A stretch of 64,000 nucleotides of DNA from RBG-13-51-18 sp963739395 (GCA_963739395.1 CAVUAE010000001.1:1240001-1304000), one strand, 5' to 3'; counted from the stretch's first letter, positions 49,984 through 58,396 are shown. Notes: generated from the sequence alone by a model not told the origin. Numbers and translations: made by a program.

Positions 49984-51018
49984 CTATAGGTACTTTTTCC
50001 TCATCTCTACGGAAAGCTCGGTAAGCAACTTAAGCGCCTGTTCCGTGCCATCTTCGGTCAAAGGGTTAAGTCCGCAGCTGGATAAAAGCAGACTATGCTT
50101 GGCGATATCTCTAATTGATAGTCCGTTGCGGGTGAAAGGCGCTATCGCTTCTTCCAGCCGGTCTTTAAGGCTGGCGACGGTCTCTTTGCTTAGCGGTTCC
50201 ATCTGGTTGGGCACGATGCCCCACGCCACACAGCCACCCCGTTTGATGAATTTTTCAACTTCATCGCGGTAAATTGCTAATGATTTGGCGTAAGTATAAG
50301 CATCGAAATTGAGGATATCCATCTTCGTTTTCAACAGTATCGACCAGTCGGTATTGCCGCAGCAGTGGATGCCTTTGAGTCCGCTGATGCCGTCGAAGAC
50401 CTCGTTAATCATTTCAATTATTTTCTCCGGTTTAGAAAATACCCCGGCGGCGATAGACGAACCGTAGGACGCCATATAGGGCTCATCGACGAAGATGATG
50501 GTGTTCTTGGAAATTTTCTTCAGCTCATTTTCTTCCCATTTTGCCTTGAGTTTTAAAAACTTAGGAATGGCATCGCCGAGGATTTCGTGGTAGAGTATCG
50601 GGCGCTTATTTTCATCGGTAATGGTCATGCCCCAGGATAAAGGACCGGTAACACACCCTTTAACTGCCTTGGGGTTTAGCCTATCCTGTTCCAGTAGGGC
50701 ATACAGCCCCGCCACATAATCCTGCCCCATGGCATATTTGGTTGCATCGTTTTCCAGATAGGCTTGATAAAGTGTTTCCAGCGACTTGGTATAATCCTTG
50801 GCAGTATCAACATAGATTCGATTGTTTTCTACTACCACGCCCGGGAAACCCTCGCTGTATTGAACGTACATGTTTTCTAAAAAGGTTTTCTTGGGGAGTT
50901 GCGGCCAAGTGGGGATATCCTTAAGATAACGTGTTAGTAGGGCGCACGCCTTTTTAGCGTCCGTGTGGGGCACACTGCCGATGATAGTGGGCAAAAAGCT
51001 AAATTCTGTATTTGACAT
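49984..51018 (-). CDS. Cobalamin-independent methionine synthase C-terminal type ('core' MetE), URO-D/MetE fold
   Basis: 344 residues, about the size of the catalytic half of MetE. LPTIIGSVPHTDAKKACALL at the start; zinc ligands fit GLKGIHCCGNTDW (HxC) and LLSSCGLNPLTED (Cys); the Glu ligand of full MetE appears as Asp (ILNFDAY). Core MetE proteins of archaea and Dehalococcoides take methyl from a corrinoid protein, not folate. Being directly after mtnP supports methionine synthesis. AGGATT before ATG. Confidence 0.8.
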   Translation of the reverse strand: MSNTEFSFLPTIIGSVPHTDAKKACALLTRYLKDIPTWPQLPKKTFLENMYVQYSEGFPGVVVENNRIYVDTAKDYTKSLETLYQAYLENDATKYAMGQDYVAGLYALLEQDRLNPKAVKGCVTGPLSWGMTITDENKRPILYHEILGDAIPKFLKLKAKWEENELKKISKNTIIFVDEPYMASYGSSIAAGVFSKPEKIIEMINEVFDGISGLKGIHCCGNTDWSILLKTKMDILNFDAYTYAKSLAIYRDEVEKFIKRGGCVAWGIVPNQMEPLSKETVASLKDRLEEAIAPFTRNGLSIRDIAKHSLLLSSCGLNPLTEDGTEQALKLLTELSVEMRKKYL

Positions 51019-51022
51019 AATC

Positions 51023-51898
51023 CTACTTTTTCTTAATATATTTTCCTATGATTAAATCTAAGTTTTTCTTTTGTGAAGCAGGTATCGCCGCAAGGTCCGT
51101 GACAATTGCACCGGCTAAAGCATTGGCGCAGCCGCATGTCCGTTTTGCAGGCACGCGTCCCGCCGCCAGCTTGATAGTCTTTTTCGCGAAGTCGATATTA
51201 TTACGCATAATCGTCAAGATTGTTTCGACCCTGACGGTTTCTTTAGCCTCATGCCAGCTGTCGTAGTCGGTGACGCAGGCAATGCTCGCGTAGCAAATCT
51301 CTGCCTCACGCGCCAGTTTGGCTTCCGGCAGCACCGTCATCCCGAGCACGTCCGCTCCCCAGGATTTATAGAGTCGACTCTCCGCACGGGTGGAAAAGGC
51401 AGGTCCTTCCATCGCCACGAAAGTGCCGCCCTTATGGACGGTCGCCCCGGCTTGTTTAGACGCCTGATAAACGAGGTCGCTTAAGACCGGGCAGAAAGGG
51501 TCGGCAAACGGGATGTGGGCGACGATGCCCCCGCTGAAAAAAGTGCTGATGCGTCCCCTTGTCCTGTCGATTATCTGGTCGGGTATAAGCAGATTCCCCG
51601 GCTTAATTTCTTCTTTAAAGCTCCCGCAGGAGTTGGACGATATAATAAACTCCACCCCCAGCGACTTTAACGCATAAATATTAGCGCGCGAAGGCACCTC
51701 GCTAGGGGAGATACGGTGACCCTTGCCGTGCCGCGGCAGAAAGGCAACATGGACGCCGCTCAAATTACCCACTAATATGACGTCCGACGGCTTACCGAAG
51801 GGTGTATTGGGGTAGACTTCCTTAACGTCGCTAAGCCCCTCGATATCATAAAGTCCCGTCCCGCCGATAACGCCGATTCTAGCCTGTGGTTGGGACAT
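51023..51898 (-). CDS. mtnP: S-methyl-5'-thioadenosine phosphorylase
   Basis: 291 residues. IGVIGGTGLYDIEGLSDV, FLPRHGKGHRISPSEVPSRA (phosphate/substrate site), SSNSCGSFKEEIKPGNLLIP, GTFVAMEGPAFSTRAESRLY, GMTVLPEAKLAREAEICYAS. It splits methylthioadenosine into adenine and methylthioribose-1-phosphate, the substrate of MtnA encoded at 56766. AAGGAGG lies 6 bases before ATG. Confidence 0.93.
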   Translation of the reverse strand: MSQPQARIGVIGGTGLYDIEGLSDVKEVYPNTPFGKPSDVILVGNLSGVHVAFLPRHGKGHRISPSEVPSRANIYALKSLGVEFIISSNSCGSFKEEIKPGNLLIPDQIIDRTRGRISTFFSGGIVAHIPFADPFCPVLSDLVYQASKQAGATVHKGGTFVAMEGPAFSTRAESRLYKSWGADVLGMTVLPEAKLAREAEICYASIACVTDYDSWHEAKETVRVETILTIMRNNIDFAKKTIKLAAGRVPAKRTCGCANALAGAIVTDLAAIPASQKKNLDLIIGKYIKKK

Positions 51899-51924
51899 GA
51901 AGGACCTCCTTAGAAAAACTATTG

Positions 51925-52776
51925 CTATTTTCTACTAATAAAAGGAATAAGTGCTGCTCTAAGATTATTACATAGTATATCCCATCCATTGATATCATCA
52001 GTATACTGGAAATATCTATATTGGGATACGTCAAAAGGGATATCAGTTTTATCTTGAGTGATTATGATCACGGGTTTACCTATCGTATGTGCTATGCCCA
52101 TTTCATAAAATACATTAGGGTTTCTATTAGTCACATCTGCAATGATGACTTGACTTTTAAAGATATGTATCCAAATATCTTCAATAATAGGTGTTGGAGA
52201 ATACAAATCATTTGCTTTAATACATTTGAATCCACATGAATGTACTGTAGGTTTGATTTTTTCATTAAATAGTCTCTCAAAAGATGGTTTAAAGGGCATT
52301 AGAACAAAACATAAATTTACTTCAGGTACTAAATTTCTCGCTCTAAATATAGGATTGATAATAATTTGTTGTGGGTTTTCCATAGCTTCAGGTTTTTGTG
52401 GTTCTTTAAAATAACGATTTTGGTCTGTTATTATCACTTTACCGGAAATGTTGACTTGAAGGTTTACATATATTAGTGCTTCGTTAATCTCGTTAAGAAC
52501 CCTAACACGATTCGGTTCTCTGCCAATCCACTTAGTAGGAGCGCAAAATATTTGTATTATTTTAGCAATATGCAAGTGACCATTTGGCTGATTATTAAAA
52601 TCTTTAAATAAATCGTATAAAAATTTCCATTTCGTTCCAATTACAATACTATGTTCTGGATATCCAGCGTTTTTTAGAATTTCGGATATTTCTAAACCAG
52701 TACGATTATCACCTATAATTTTTGATATGGTCTCAAGTACACCCTCGGGGAATCTTTCAACATTTTTCTCAACCAT
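51925..52776 (-). CDS. Putative defence protein: AbiJ-N-terminal-like domain plus TIR/NDT-like effector domain
   Basis: 283 residues. The N-terminal ~115 residues (LTG-like LEISEILKNAGYPEH, GTKWKFLYDLFKDFNNQPNG, HIAKIIQIFCAPTKWIGREP) follow the AbiJ-NTD3 pattern seen at the front of abortive-infection proteins. The C-terminal ~130 residues (LCFVLMPFKPSFERLFNEKI, SQVIIADVTNRNPNVFYEMG, GKPVIIITQD) form a TIR/nucleoside-deoxyribosyltransferase-like nucleotide-binding domain with conserved E in YEMG. Suggested mode: NAD or nucleotide depletion on infection. AT-rich, single gene. GGAG precedes ATG. Confidence 0.65.
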   Translation of the reverse strand: MVEKNVERFPEGVLETISKIIGDNRTGLEISEILKNAGYPEHSIVIGTKWKFLYDLFKDFNNQPNGHLHIAKIIQIFCAPTKWIGREPNRVRVLNEINEALIYVNLQVNISGKVIITDQNRYFKEPQKPEAMENPQQIIINPIFRARNLVPEVNLCFVLMPFKPSFERLFNEKIKPTVHSCGFKCIKANDLYSPTPIIEDIWIHIFKSQVIIADVTNRNPNVFYEMGIAHTIGKPVIIITQDKTDIPFDVSQYRYFQYTDDINGWDILCNNLRAALIPFISRK

Positions 52777-52854
52777 TGTTAGACTCCAAATGACTTTACC
52801 GTAACGATTGTATTTAAAGTATATTCCAGCTTCACGTTCGCCGCAAGCCCCTAA

Positions 52855-52887
52855 AAACGAAAGGGCGGGTTTTTACCCCGCCCCTTT
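52855..52887 (-). terminator. Intrinsic terminator after the AraC/BtrH-like gene
   Basis: Minus strand GGGCGGG, 7-base loop, CCCGCCC, then TTTCGTTTTT. Strong GC stem with a T-rich tail 26 bases after the stop at 52914. Confidence 0.85.
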
Positions 52888-52913
52888 GAAAACTTATCAC
52901 TGACTAAGAACTA

Positions 52914-53675
52914 TTATAAAGCCGCTACCACTTTTTCTAAAGCCGCCAGTCCGTACTCCTCGGCGTCTCGGGCGTTCTTTAAACAAGTCACCGCCTTCTT
53001 TATCAACTGCTTATCTTCTATTGGCACCATGCCCGGGTGAGGGAAAAGCTGGGTCAGCATTTGCAGCTGCCTGGCGACCGCTTCATAGTGTTCGGCCGCT
53101 TCCTCGAGCGGTTTGGCGGACTTGCCGTTCAGGCGTTTGACGGCCTCCCGCAGGAACTGCGCCGCGAGCTCCCGGCATTCACACCATACAACCGAGTTGA
53201 AGGACATGCCCAGCGGGTTAGCTTTACCCTCGGCTAATGACTTTATCCATCTGTCGTAACCAGCCAGTCCGGCTATATAGCCCGGGAATATTGATTGATT
53301 TGGATTCTGCGCCAATTCCAGGGCAAATTTTAGAGCGTGTCTTACCGTCTTTTTATCATCGGCGGCCGGCACTGCGCTGACGCTGTGTACATCGATTAGA
53401 CCGACAGCGGTTTTACCGAGCGACTGCCAGGATACAGGTCCCGCCCCCCGGTCGCACCCGGTGCCGGAGGCATAGTAGCCGGTATCATCGTACCCGTAAA
53501 TAACGTAGAACTCCGCGACTCCGAAACCGAACGCATAACACGGTTTCCCTTCGTCGATTGCCTGTCTGATTAGCTTCCAGGCTTTTTCTTGGTTTTCGAC
53601 AAGCTTTTTCGGGTCTGTTTGCCAGTCTACCAGCGCTTCGATTTTACCGCCGAGGTTGCTGATGAGCGAGGTCAT
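52914..53675 (-). CDS. BtrH-like domain, downstream part of an AraC fusion interrupted by TGA
   Basis: The open frame runs from 53708 to 52914; 53675 is just its first ATG and has no Shine-Dalgarno. Residues read as the rest of the fusion: AWSTQKMTSLISNLGGKIEA, YAFGFGVAEFYVIYGYDDTG, SGTGCDRGAGPVSWQSLG, IFPGYIAGLAGYDRWIKSLA. With the upstream AraC part it forms one ~440-residue protein of the AraC/BtrH-type seen in other bacteria. The whole segment is free of frameshifts. Either read-through of TGA, or a recent nonsense mutation. Confidence 0.7.
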   Translation of the reverse strand: MTSLISNLGGKIEALVDWQTDPKKLVENQEKAWKLIRQAIDEGKPCYAFGFGVAEFYVIYGYDDTGYYASGTGCDRGAGPVSWQSLGKTAVGLIDVHSVSAVPAADDKKTVRHALKFALELAQNPNQSIFPGYIAGLAGYDRWIKSLAEGKANPLGMSFNSVVWCECRELAAQFLREAVKRLNGKSAKPLEEAAEHYEAVARQLQMLTQLFPHPGMVPIEDKQLIKKAVTCLKNARDAEEYGLAALEKVVAAL

Positions 53676-53711
53676 TTTCTGCGTTGACCACGCAGTCGGA
53701 CCGCTCGGTCA
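53670..53711 (-). promoter_or_regulatory. In-frame TGA with SECIS-like hairpin
   Basis: TGA at 53711-53709 is followed at base 17 (counting U of UGA as 1) by CTGCGT, loop GGTCA, ACGCAG: a perfect 6-base stem. The loop bases GGUC lie at 23-26, against GGUC at 22-25 in E. coli fdhF, whose apical G-U contacts SelB. A lower 4-base stem GGTC/GACC closes at bases 10-13 and 39-42. Coding frame continues. This matches a bacterial selenocysteine insertion signal but is unproven. Confidence 0.45.
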
Positions 53712-54227
53712 CACACCGTCCCCCATGTTGAGAAGAAAGGCGGTGCCGCTGGCGCCGAACAACCAGGCATCGGAGACGTCCTTTTTCAGATATTCCAGGC
53801 ATCCCTTGATACAGCCGAGATGGGTTATCCAGTGGTTTTTCCAGCGCAGGTCTTTCAGTTCTTTGACCATAATCGGTTTCTTTTCCTCCTTTGGTGATTC
53901 TCCCATATCCCTGTAAAATCCAGGGGCGGCATGGAAATATTCTTTAAAACTTCGGGTGAAAGCTTGTTGCGACCCAAAACGATAGTCAATCGCTACCTTG
54001 AGAATATCACTGCCGGCTAGAATATCCTTAGCGGCTTCCTCCAGACGGCGCTTTCTCAAATAAGCTCCGGGGGTCCACCCGGTTAATTCCACGAACTTAC
54101 GTGTGAAATGGAATTTTGAGTAGAAGGTCTCGTCAGCAATATCATCCACGTTGATGTCTTGTTTTAGGTTGGCTTCGATAAAGTCGATGGCTTTTCTGAC
54201 CTTCTCGTAATAGTTAATATCTTGCAT
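53709..54227 (-). CDS. AraC-family regulator, N-terminal part of a fusion
   Basis: About 172 residues from ATG at 54227. Two helix-turn-helix motifs of AraC: VDDIADETFYSKFHFTRKFV with GWTPGAYLRKRRLEEAAKDI, then KVAIDYRFGSQQAFTRSFKE and PGFYRDMG. After residue ~125 it runs into the ligand-like domain (THLGCIKGCLEYLKKD, AWLFGASGTAFLLNMG) and stops at an in-frame TGA; the next frame (52914-53675) continues it. Extended -10 lies 9 bases before the ATG, no Shine-Dalgarno. The longer start at 54260 would begin upstream of that promoter. Confidence 0.82.
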   Translation of the reverse strand: MQDINYYEKVRKAIDFIEANLKQDINVDDIADETFYSKFHFTRKFVELTGWTPGAYLRKRRLEEAAKDILAGSDILKVAIDYRFGSQQAFTRSFKEYFHAAPGFYRDMGESPKEEKKPIMVKELKDLRWKNHWITHLGCIKGCLEYLKKDVSDAWLFGASGTAFLLNMGDGV

Positions 54228-54236
54228 ACGGACACA

Positions 54237-54245
54237 AGTATAACA
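54237..54245 (-). promoter_or_regulatory. Extended -10 promoter of the AraC-like gene
   Basis: Minus strand TGTTATACT, an extended -10, ends 9 bases before the ATG at 54227. No usable Shine-Dalgarno lies between, so the mRNA would be nearly leaderless. Confidence 0.45.
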
Positions 54246-54305
54246 CAACATGATAGGCAATTTTTAACGTTTTGTGCTTTAGTTTGTACCGCTACTAAAA
54301 CAAGA

Positions 54306-54335
54306 ATCCTCCTCTCCATGCTATAGAGAGGAGGA
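54306..54335. repeat. Hairpin upstream of the AraC-like gene
   Basis: ATCCTCCTCTC and GAGAGGAGGAT pair perfectly around an 8-base loop; on the minus strand TTCTTGTTTT follows, so it may end the transcript upstream (54383-55141 side). A CTTGTCCTGAGCGAAGCCGA repeat fragment stands next to it. Confidence 0.5.
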
Positions 54336-54382
54336 TAAAGACTTGTCCTGAGCGAAGCCGAAGGAGGAGAACTTAATTTTCC

Positions 54383-55141
54383 CTATTTCCCTTCTTTTTT
54401 CAGTTTCTTATGCAGTGATGCGGCAGCTTCCTCGAATTTGCGGTCGTGATATTCTCTCCCCTTGGTATAAAGCGCCGGCGTCCACTCTATTTTCTGCAGC
54501 CCTTCGACTACCGGATTAATTTTGTCGAAGGGGATGGATATCAGTATCGTGCCTGAAGGGAAAACCTGTTTAGCTTTCATGCCGTGAGAGACATCGGTGA
54601 GGATGAAATTCACTTCGCCGCTTATATAGGGGTAAGTAGTTAGCCAGGCGCATTCCATCACCGGCGTACCCTGACTCTTCCACATCTTGCCCGTGGCGTA
54701 GCACATTGCCCTTAAGATAATTTCCAGCTGATTCGCGTCGGCGGAAAGCAGCAATACGTCCGGTGTGAACGTTAGCTTATCTAAAGAAGCAAAAGCCACG
54801 TAGTTCACGCTGTTCTTCTCCAGCTTGGTGATATAGTAGTAAAGCCTGCGGTTGGCGCGGGCTTCCTCGAATATCCCCAGCGCCGGTCCGATACTACCGC
54901 TTTCAAAAACGGGGTCGCCCTCCGCCATCCCCAGTAGTATCGGCGCTACACAAGTAAAATCTTCTGCCGTCGCGTAAAAAGGCTCGGCTATCTGCGCTTC
55001 ACGGAACATCTCGCAAATGGCGAGTTTCTTTTTTATTCTCTTTATACACTCCGGTTTAAAAAGTAAGAACTTGATGCCGATAGGTTTTAATTTAAACTTG
55101 AATTTTTTGAATATAGACAAGTCCGGTAATGTTGAAGTCAT
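54383..55141 (-). CDS. DUF169-family protein
   Basis: 252 residues. PIGIKFLLFKPECIKRIKKK, LLGMAEGDPVFESGSIGPAL, TPDVLLLSADANQLEIILRA, and the C-terminal FPSGTILISIPFDKINPVVE fit COG2043/DUF169, a family common in anaerobes and often beside redox enzymes; its biochemical role is not settled. AGGAGG before ATG. Same strand as the NTF2-like gene, 12 bases away. Confidence 0.8.
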   Translation of the reverse strand: MTSTLPDLSIFKKFKFKLKPIGIKFLLFKPECIKRIKKKLAICEMFREAQIAEPFYATAEDFTCVAPILLGMAEGDPVFESGSIGPALGIFEEARANRRLYYYITKLEKNSVNYVAFASLDKLTFTPDVLLLSADANQLEIILRAMCYATGKMWKSQGTPVMECAWLTTYPYISGEVNFILTDVSHGMKAKQVFPSGTILISIPFDKINPVVEGLQKIEWTPALYTKGREYHDRKFEEAAASLHKKLKKEGK

Positions 55142-55153
55142 GTTCGCCTCCTG

Positions 55154-55861
55154 TTATCCCCAACTCTTGAATGGACTCGGTTTAAGCTTAAGTTTGGCGT
55201 TACGCTTGGCTTCTGATGTCGGCTTGCCGGTTACCGGGTGCACAAAGTGGAAGGGGTAGATATAGCCGGAGGGGTACTGCGTATCGTACTCTGCAAATTC
55301 GTCCGGGTCGAGTTTCATCGTCGGTCTGGGGACTTGCTTGCCGTCGGGAGGTGGTTGAGGCGTCCTCGTGGGATAGGCGTAATGCATCAGTAGGCGCAGC
55401 TTGAGTATTTTCCAGACGCCTTTTTCTTTAATATAATCCATCTCGTAAATCACAGCCATCATAGTGGGGTCGAGGGGAATGCTGTTACGTGCAAGAATCC
55501 CGCCATAGCCGTACCACCTGCCATGAGCAGTCTTGCCGTCTTTACTAATCGTTATTACCGGCGATACCTGCATCACCATGTGGAGGAATTCCGGCGGTGT
55601 TTCTTTCATCCGCCCGAAGTACTTGCGGATGCCTGTCGGACCTTTATAAGTGCCTTCGACAAACGTGCCGGAAACGTTGGGATTATTCATGGCAAAGCAG
55701 TCGATAATTTCGTCGCCCATCCAGTGCTCCAGGTAATAGCCGTAAGCGCACTGCAGTCGCTTGATAGCGTCGATATCTTGTAGAGTTTGTATCTGTTTCT
55801 TAAGAGACTTGATTTCGGACTCCATCGTTTTGATTTTAGTTGCTGATGTCTTTTCGCTCAT
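55154..55861 (-). CDS. NTF2/SnoaL-like protein with N-terminal coiled coil
   Basis: 235 residues. Residues ~8-35 form a coiled coil (IKTMESEIKSLKKQIQTLQD), followed by an NTF2 domain with DAIKRLQCAYGYYLEHWMGD, GTYKGPTGIRKYFGRM, and HGRWYGYGGILA. The final 60 residues are Pro-rich (YPTRTPQPPPDGKQVPRPTM). Probably a small-molecule isomerase, hydratase or binding protein. AAAGGAG precedes ATG. Confidence 0.8.
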   Translation of the reverse strand: MSEKTSATKIKTMESEIKSLKKQIQTLQDIDAIKRLQCAYGYYLEHWMGDEIIDCFAMNNPNVSGTFVEGTYKGPTGIRKYFGRMKETPPEFLHMVMQVSPVITISKDGKTAHGRWYGYGGILARNSIPLDPTMMAVIYEMDYIKEKGVWKILKLRLLMHYAYPTRTPQPPPDGKQVPRPTMKLDPDEFAEYDTQYPSGYIYPFHFVHPVTGKPTSEAKRNAKLKLKPSPFKSWG

Positions 55862-55879
55862 AATATATCTCCTTTAATT

Positions 55880-56743
55880 TTACTTTACCCCTTTAAACAA
55901 GTCGCGCTCGTGAAGGTGACCTTTTACCGGCGGATAAACGCGCGTATAGCAATCCCGCTGCCCGAAGATTTTATTCAACAGACCCATCAATCCACCACGT
56001 CTTGGACTACCCCCAGGCACAAGTTGGCTGGCATGGCAGGCTGCCGCGCGGTTACGTGTCTCTAAGGACTTCTTTTTCAGCAGCACAGCACAATGCACCG
56101 GGAATTCCGGTTCCATGAAAGCAGTGAAGTCGATATCTTTATTACGTCCCATGTGATGCACGTCTCGTCCTAAGATTTGCCAGACTTTTATCATGAACTT
56201 AAAGAACCGACGCGGGAAGACGTGAAAGTAAAGCTTCTGCGGCTGAAAGGGAGGTCCAGCCTCGGGGTATTTTTGCGGGTCGCCGGACATATTAAAAGCC
56301 ATCATGGTTGCCTTATGAATAGCGATATGGTCGGGATGCCCATATCCGCCGTTGGGGTCGGAGGTAAGCACCACATCAGGTTTAATTTTTCGGAATATTT
56401 CCACTATCTTTCTTGCCACCTGTTCCGTCGGCGCGGCGGCTAAAGCTTTGGGGTGTTTATTATCCGGCGTCCCCGCCATACCGGAGTCGCGGTAACCAAG
56501 GAATATTACATCGGCAAGCCCGAGAACCTTGGCGGCGCATTCTAATTCATGGGTGCGTAAGTCGGCAATCGAGTCGTAACCCTTAAGCATTTCCAGAGCT
56601 ACTTCGCCGACCTCGCCGCGTGTCCCGCAAACGTAATAAACCTTATGACCGGCAGCGGCATATTGCGCCAGCGTCCCCCCAACGCCGAAGGATTCATCGT
56701 CGGGATGGGCGCCAGTTAACATTAATGTTTTAGGAGTTTTCAC
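55880..56743 (-). CDS. PIG-L-family deacetylase
   Basis: 287 residues. Zinc motif TGAHPDDESFGVGGTLAQYA, then GTRGEVGEV, FLGYRDSGMAG, and GGYGHPDHIAIHKATM (second zinc His). Family members deacetylate N-acetylglucosaminyl lipids or thiol conjugates (MshB, Mca, BshB). No thiol-pathway genes stand nearby, so the substrate is unknown. Confidence 0.9.
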   Translation of the reverse strand: MKTPKTLMLTGAHPDDESFGVGGTLAQYAAAGHKVYYVCGTRGEVGEVALEMLKGYDSIADLRTHELECAAKVLGLADVIFLGYRDSGMAGTPDNKHPKALAAAPTEQVARKIVEIFRKIKPDVVLTSDPNGGYGHPDHIAIHKATMMAFNMSGDPQKYPEAGPPFQPQKLYFHVFPRRFFKFMIKVWQILGRDVHHMGRNKDIDFTAFMEPEFPVHCAVLLKKKSLETRNRAAACHASQLVPGGSPRRGGLMGLLNKIFGQRDCYTRVYPPVKGHLHERDLFKGVK

Positions 56744-56765
56744 TTAACTTTTTTATCCCTTCTAT

Positions 56766-57818
56766 TTATAGTGAGTTTATCGAATCTAGATAAGGTTCTC
56801 TAATAATACCTTTATCGGTAATGATAGCGGTAATGTACTTATGCGGTGTAACATCGAAGGCAGGATTGGCAGCTTTAGTACCTTCGGGGGCGACGCGTTT
56901 TCCCTGGAAATGAGTAACTTCTTCTACTTTACGTTCCTCGATGGGTATCTTTTCGCCCGTCTTTATAGATATATCGATAGTGGAAACAGGGGCAGCGACG
57001 TAAAAAGGAATTTTGTTTTCCTTAGCTAACACAGACAGGGTATAGGTGCCGATTTTATTCGCTGTATCCCCGTTGGCAGCGATGCGGTCGGCGCCAGTGA
57101 TTACACAGTTTATCTTACCACCCCGCATAAAATGCCCCGCCATAGAGTCCGTAATCAGTGTCACCGGCACGCCGGCTTTTTTCAGTTCCCAGGTGGTTAG
57201 ACGTGCCCCCTGTAAGAGTGGGCGAGTTTCGTCAGCAAGCACTTTAATCTGCTTCCCCTGTTTTTGCGCAGCAATTATTACTCCCAGGGCAGTGCCGTAA
57301 CCGGACGCCGCTAACGGACCGGTATTACAATGCGTCAAAACCGTCCAGCCGTCTTTAACCAACTTCGCCCCGAAGAGGCTTATGTGGTGAGTGGCATCGG
57401 CTTCTTCTTTGTGGATTTTCAGCGCTTCGGCAACTATTTTTTCCTTTATATCTGTTGTGTTTTTCCCTGTTCCCGCCGCTTTTTTCATGCGTTCCAGGGC
57501 GAAGAAAAGATTACGAGCGGTGGGACGCGTAGCAGCAATAGTGTCAATAACTTTCTGTAGTTTCTTGACGAACTCTCCGCGTGATGTCGTATTAATTTTT
57601 AAAGCCCCCAGAGCGACGGCATAAGCGCCGGCTATACCGATAACAGGTGCGCCCCTGATTTTCATCTCTTTTATGGCAGATGCTACGCTTCGATAGTCAT
57701 CTAACTCGACGTATTTCTCTACTTGAGGCAGCTTAGTTTGGTCAAGTATGCGTACACGGTCGCCGAGCCATTCAATAGACTGATAGTCTGTGTTGCTCAA
57801 CTCTTTCTCTTTTTCCAT
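56766..57818 (-). CDS. mtnA: S-methyl-5-thioribose-1-phosphate isomerase
   Basis: 350 residues. RGAPVIGIAGAYAVALGAL, ARPTARNLFFALERM, catalytic Cys in LTHCNTGPLAASGYGTALG, LADETRPLLQGARLT, catalytic Asp in CVITGADRIAANGDTANKIG. It opens MTR-1-P to methylthioribulose-1-P for methionine salvage or other use; MtnP is at 51023. It overlaps the upstream GNAT gene by 22 bases. Confidence 0.93.
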   Translation of the reverse strand: MEKEKELSNTDYQSIEWLGDRVRILDQTKLPQVEKYVELDDYRSVASAIKEMKIRGAPVIGIAGAYAVALGALKINTTSRGEFVKKLQKVIDTIAATRPTARNLFFALERMKKAAGTGKNTTDIKEKIVAEALKIHKEEADATHHISLFGAKLVKDGWTVLTHCNTGPLAASGYGTALGVIIAAQKQGKQIKVLADETRPLLQGARLTTWELKKAGVPVTLITDSMAGHFMRGGKINCVITGADRIAANGDTANKIGTYTLSVLAKENKIPFYVAAPVSTIDISIKTGEKIPIEERKVEEVTHFQGKRVAPEGTKAANPAFDVTPHKYITAIITDKGIIREPYLDSINSL

Positions 57819-58372
57819 TTTTCGCGTTTGAGTTCCATTTGTATGAAGTCATATCCATCGCGTATAAAAGTGCCGCAGGGGTTGAAGCCGCATTTCCCAA
57901 AGCACTTCTGCGCCCGGATATTCCAATCGAGTGTTTTCAGATAAAGACGCTTTAAATTCGATGTTTTGAAAATATGGTCAACAAGTGTGTTGATGGAATC
58001 AACTCCGTAGCCTTTATCCCAGAAGTCTTTGTTGCCAATCATAATACCTATTTGCGCTTCACCCTTTTTTAGATCAATATCATAGCAGGTGCAGTTGCCG
58101 ATATGCTTATCGTTAAGAGTTTCTATTGCCAGGGGATAGCGACGACGGTCTTTACGGTGTACCACGGATGAATAATCCATGAGGTAAATAGAGAAAGATA
58201 TATCGAGGGTAGGGGCGGCATCGAGCTCCGATAACTGGGGGTCGGTTTGCCACTGATAATCGTTGCGGACGTCCGAGAGTTTTTTCTCACGGAGTTTAAC
58301 TTTTTTACCGATGATAACTTCGCCGTTGAGTCGTTTAGGTCCAACGGTTTTATTACGTTTCCAAAATTTCAT
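57797..58372 (-). CDS. GNAT-family acetyltransferase (RimJ/RimL-like)
   Basis: 191 residues. VKLREKKLSDVRNDYQWQTD start of the RimL-type fold, then NCTCYDIDLKKGEAQIGIMI, GYGVDSINTLVDHIF and LYLKTLDWNIRAQKCFGKCG. Substrate unknown. Its end overlaps mtnA, with which it is transcribed. Confidence 0.83.
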   Translation of the reverse strand: MKFWKRNKTVGPKRLNGEVIIGKKVKLREKKLSDVRNDYQWQTDPQLSELDAAPTLDISFSIYLMDYSSVVHRKDRRRYPLAIETLNDKHIGNCTCYDIDLKKGEAQIGIMIGNKDFWDKGYGVDSINTLVDHIFKTSNLKRLYLKTLDWNIRAQKCFGKCGFNPCGTFIRDGYDFIQMELKREKWKKRKS

Positions 58373-58396
58373 AGTATAAAAAGAATGAGCGGCAAA

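Noticed and set aside
53709..53711. TGA read as Trp or Gly by an alternative code
   Set aside because: TGA serves as stop elsewhere (e.g. ATGA overlaps in acd/etfB and secD/secF) and TGG is common.
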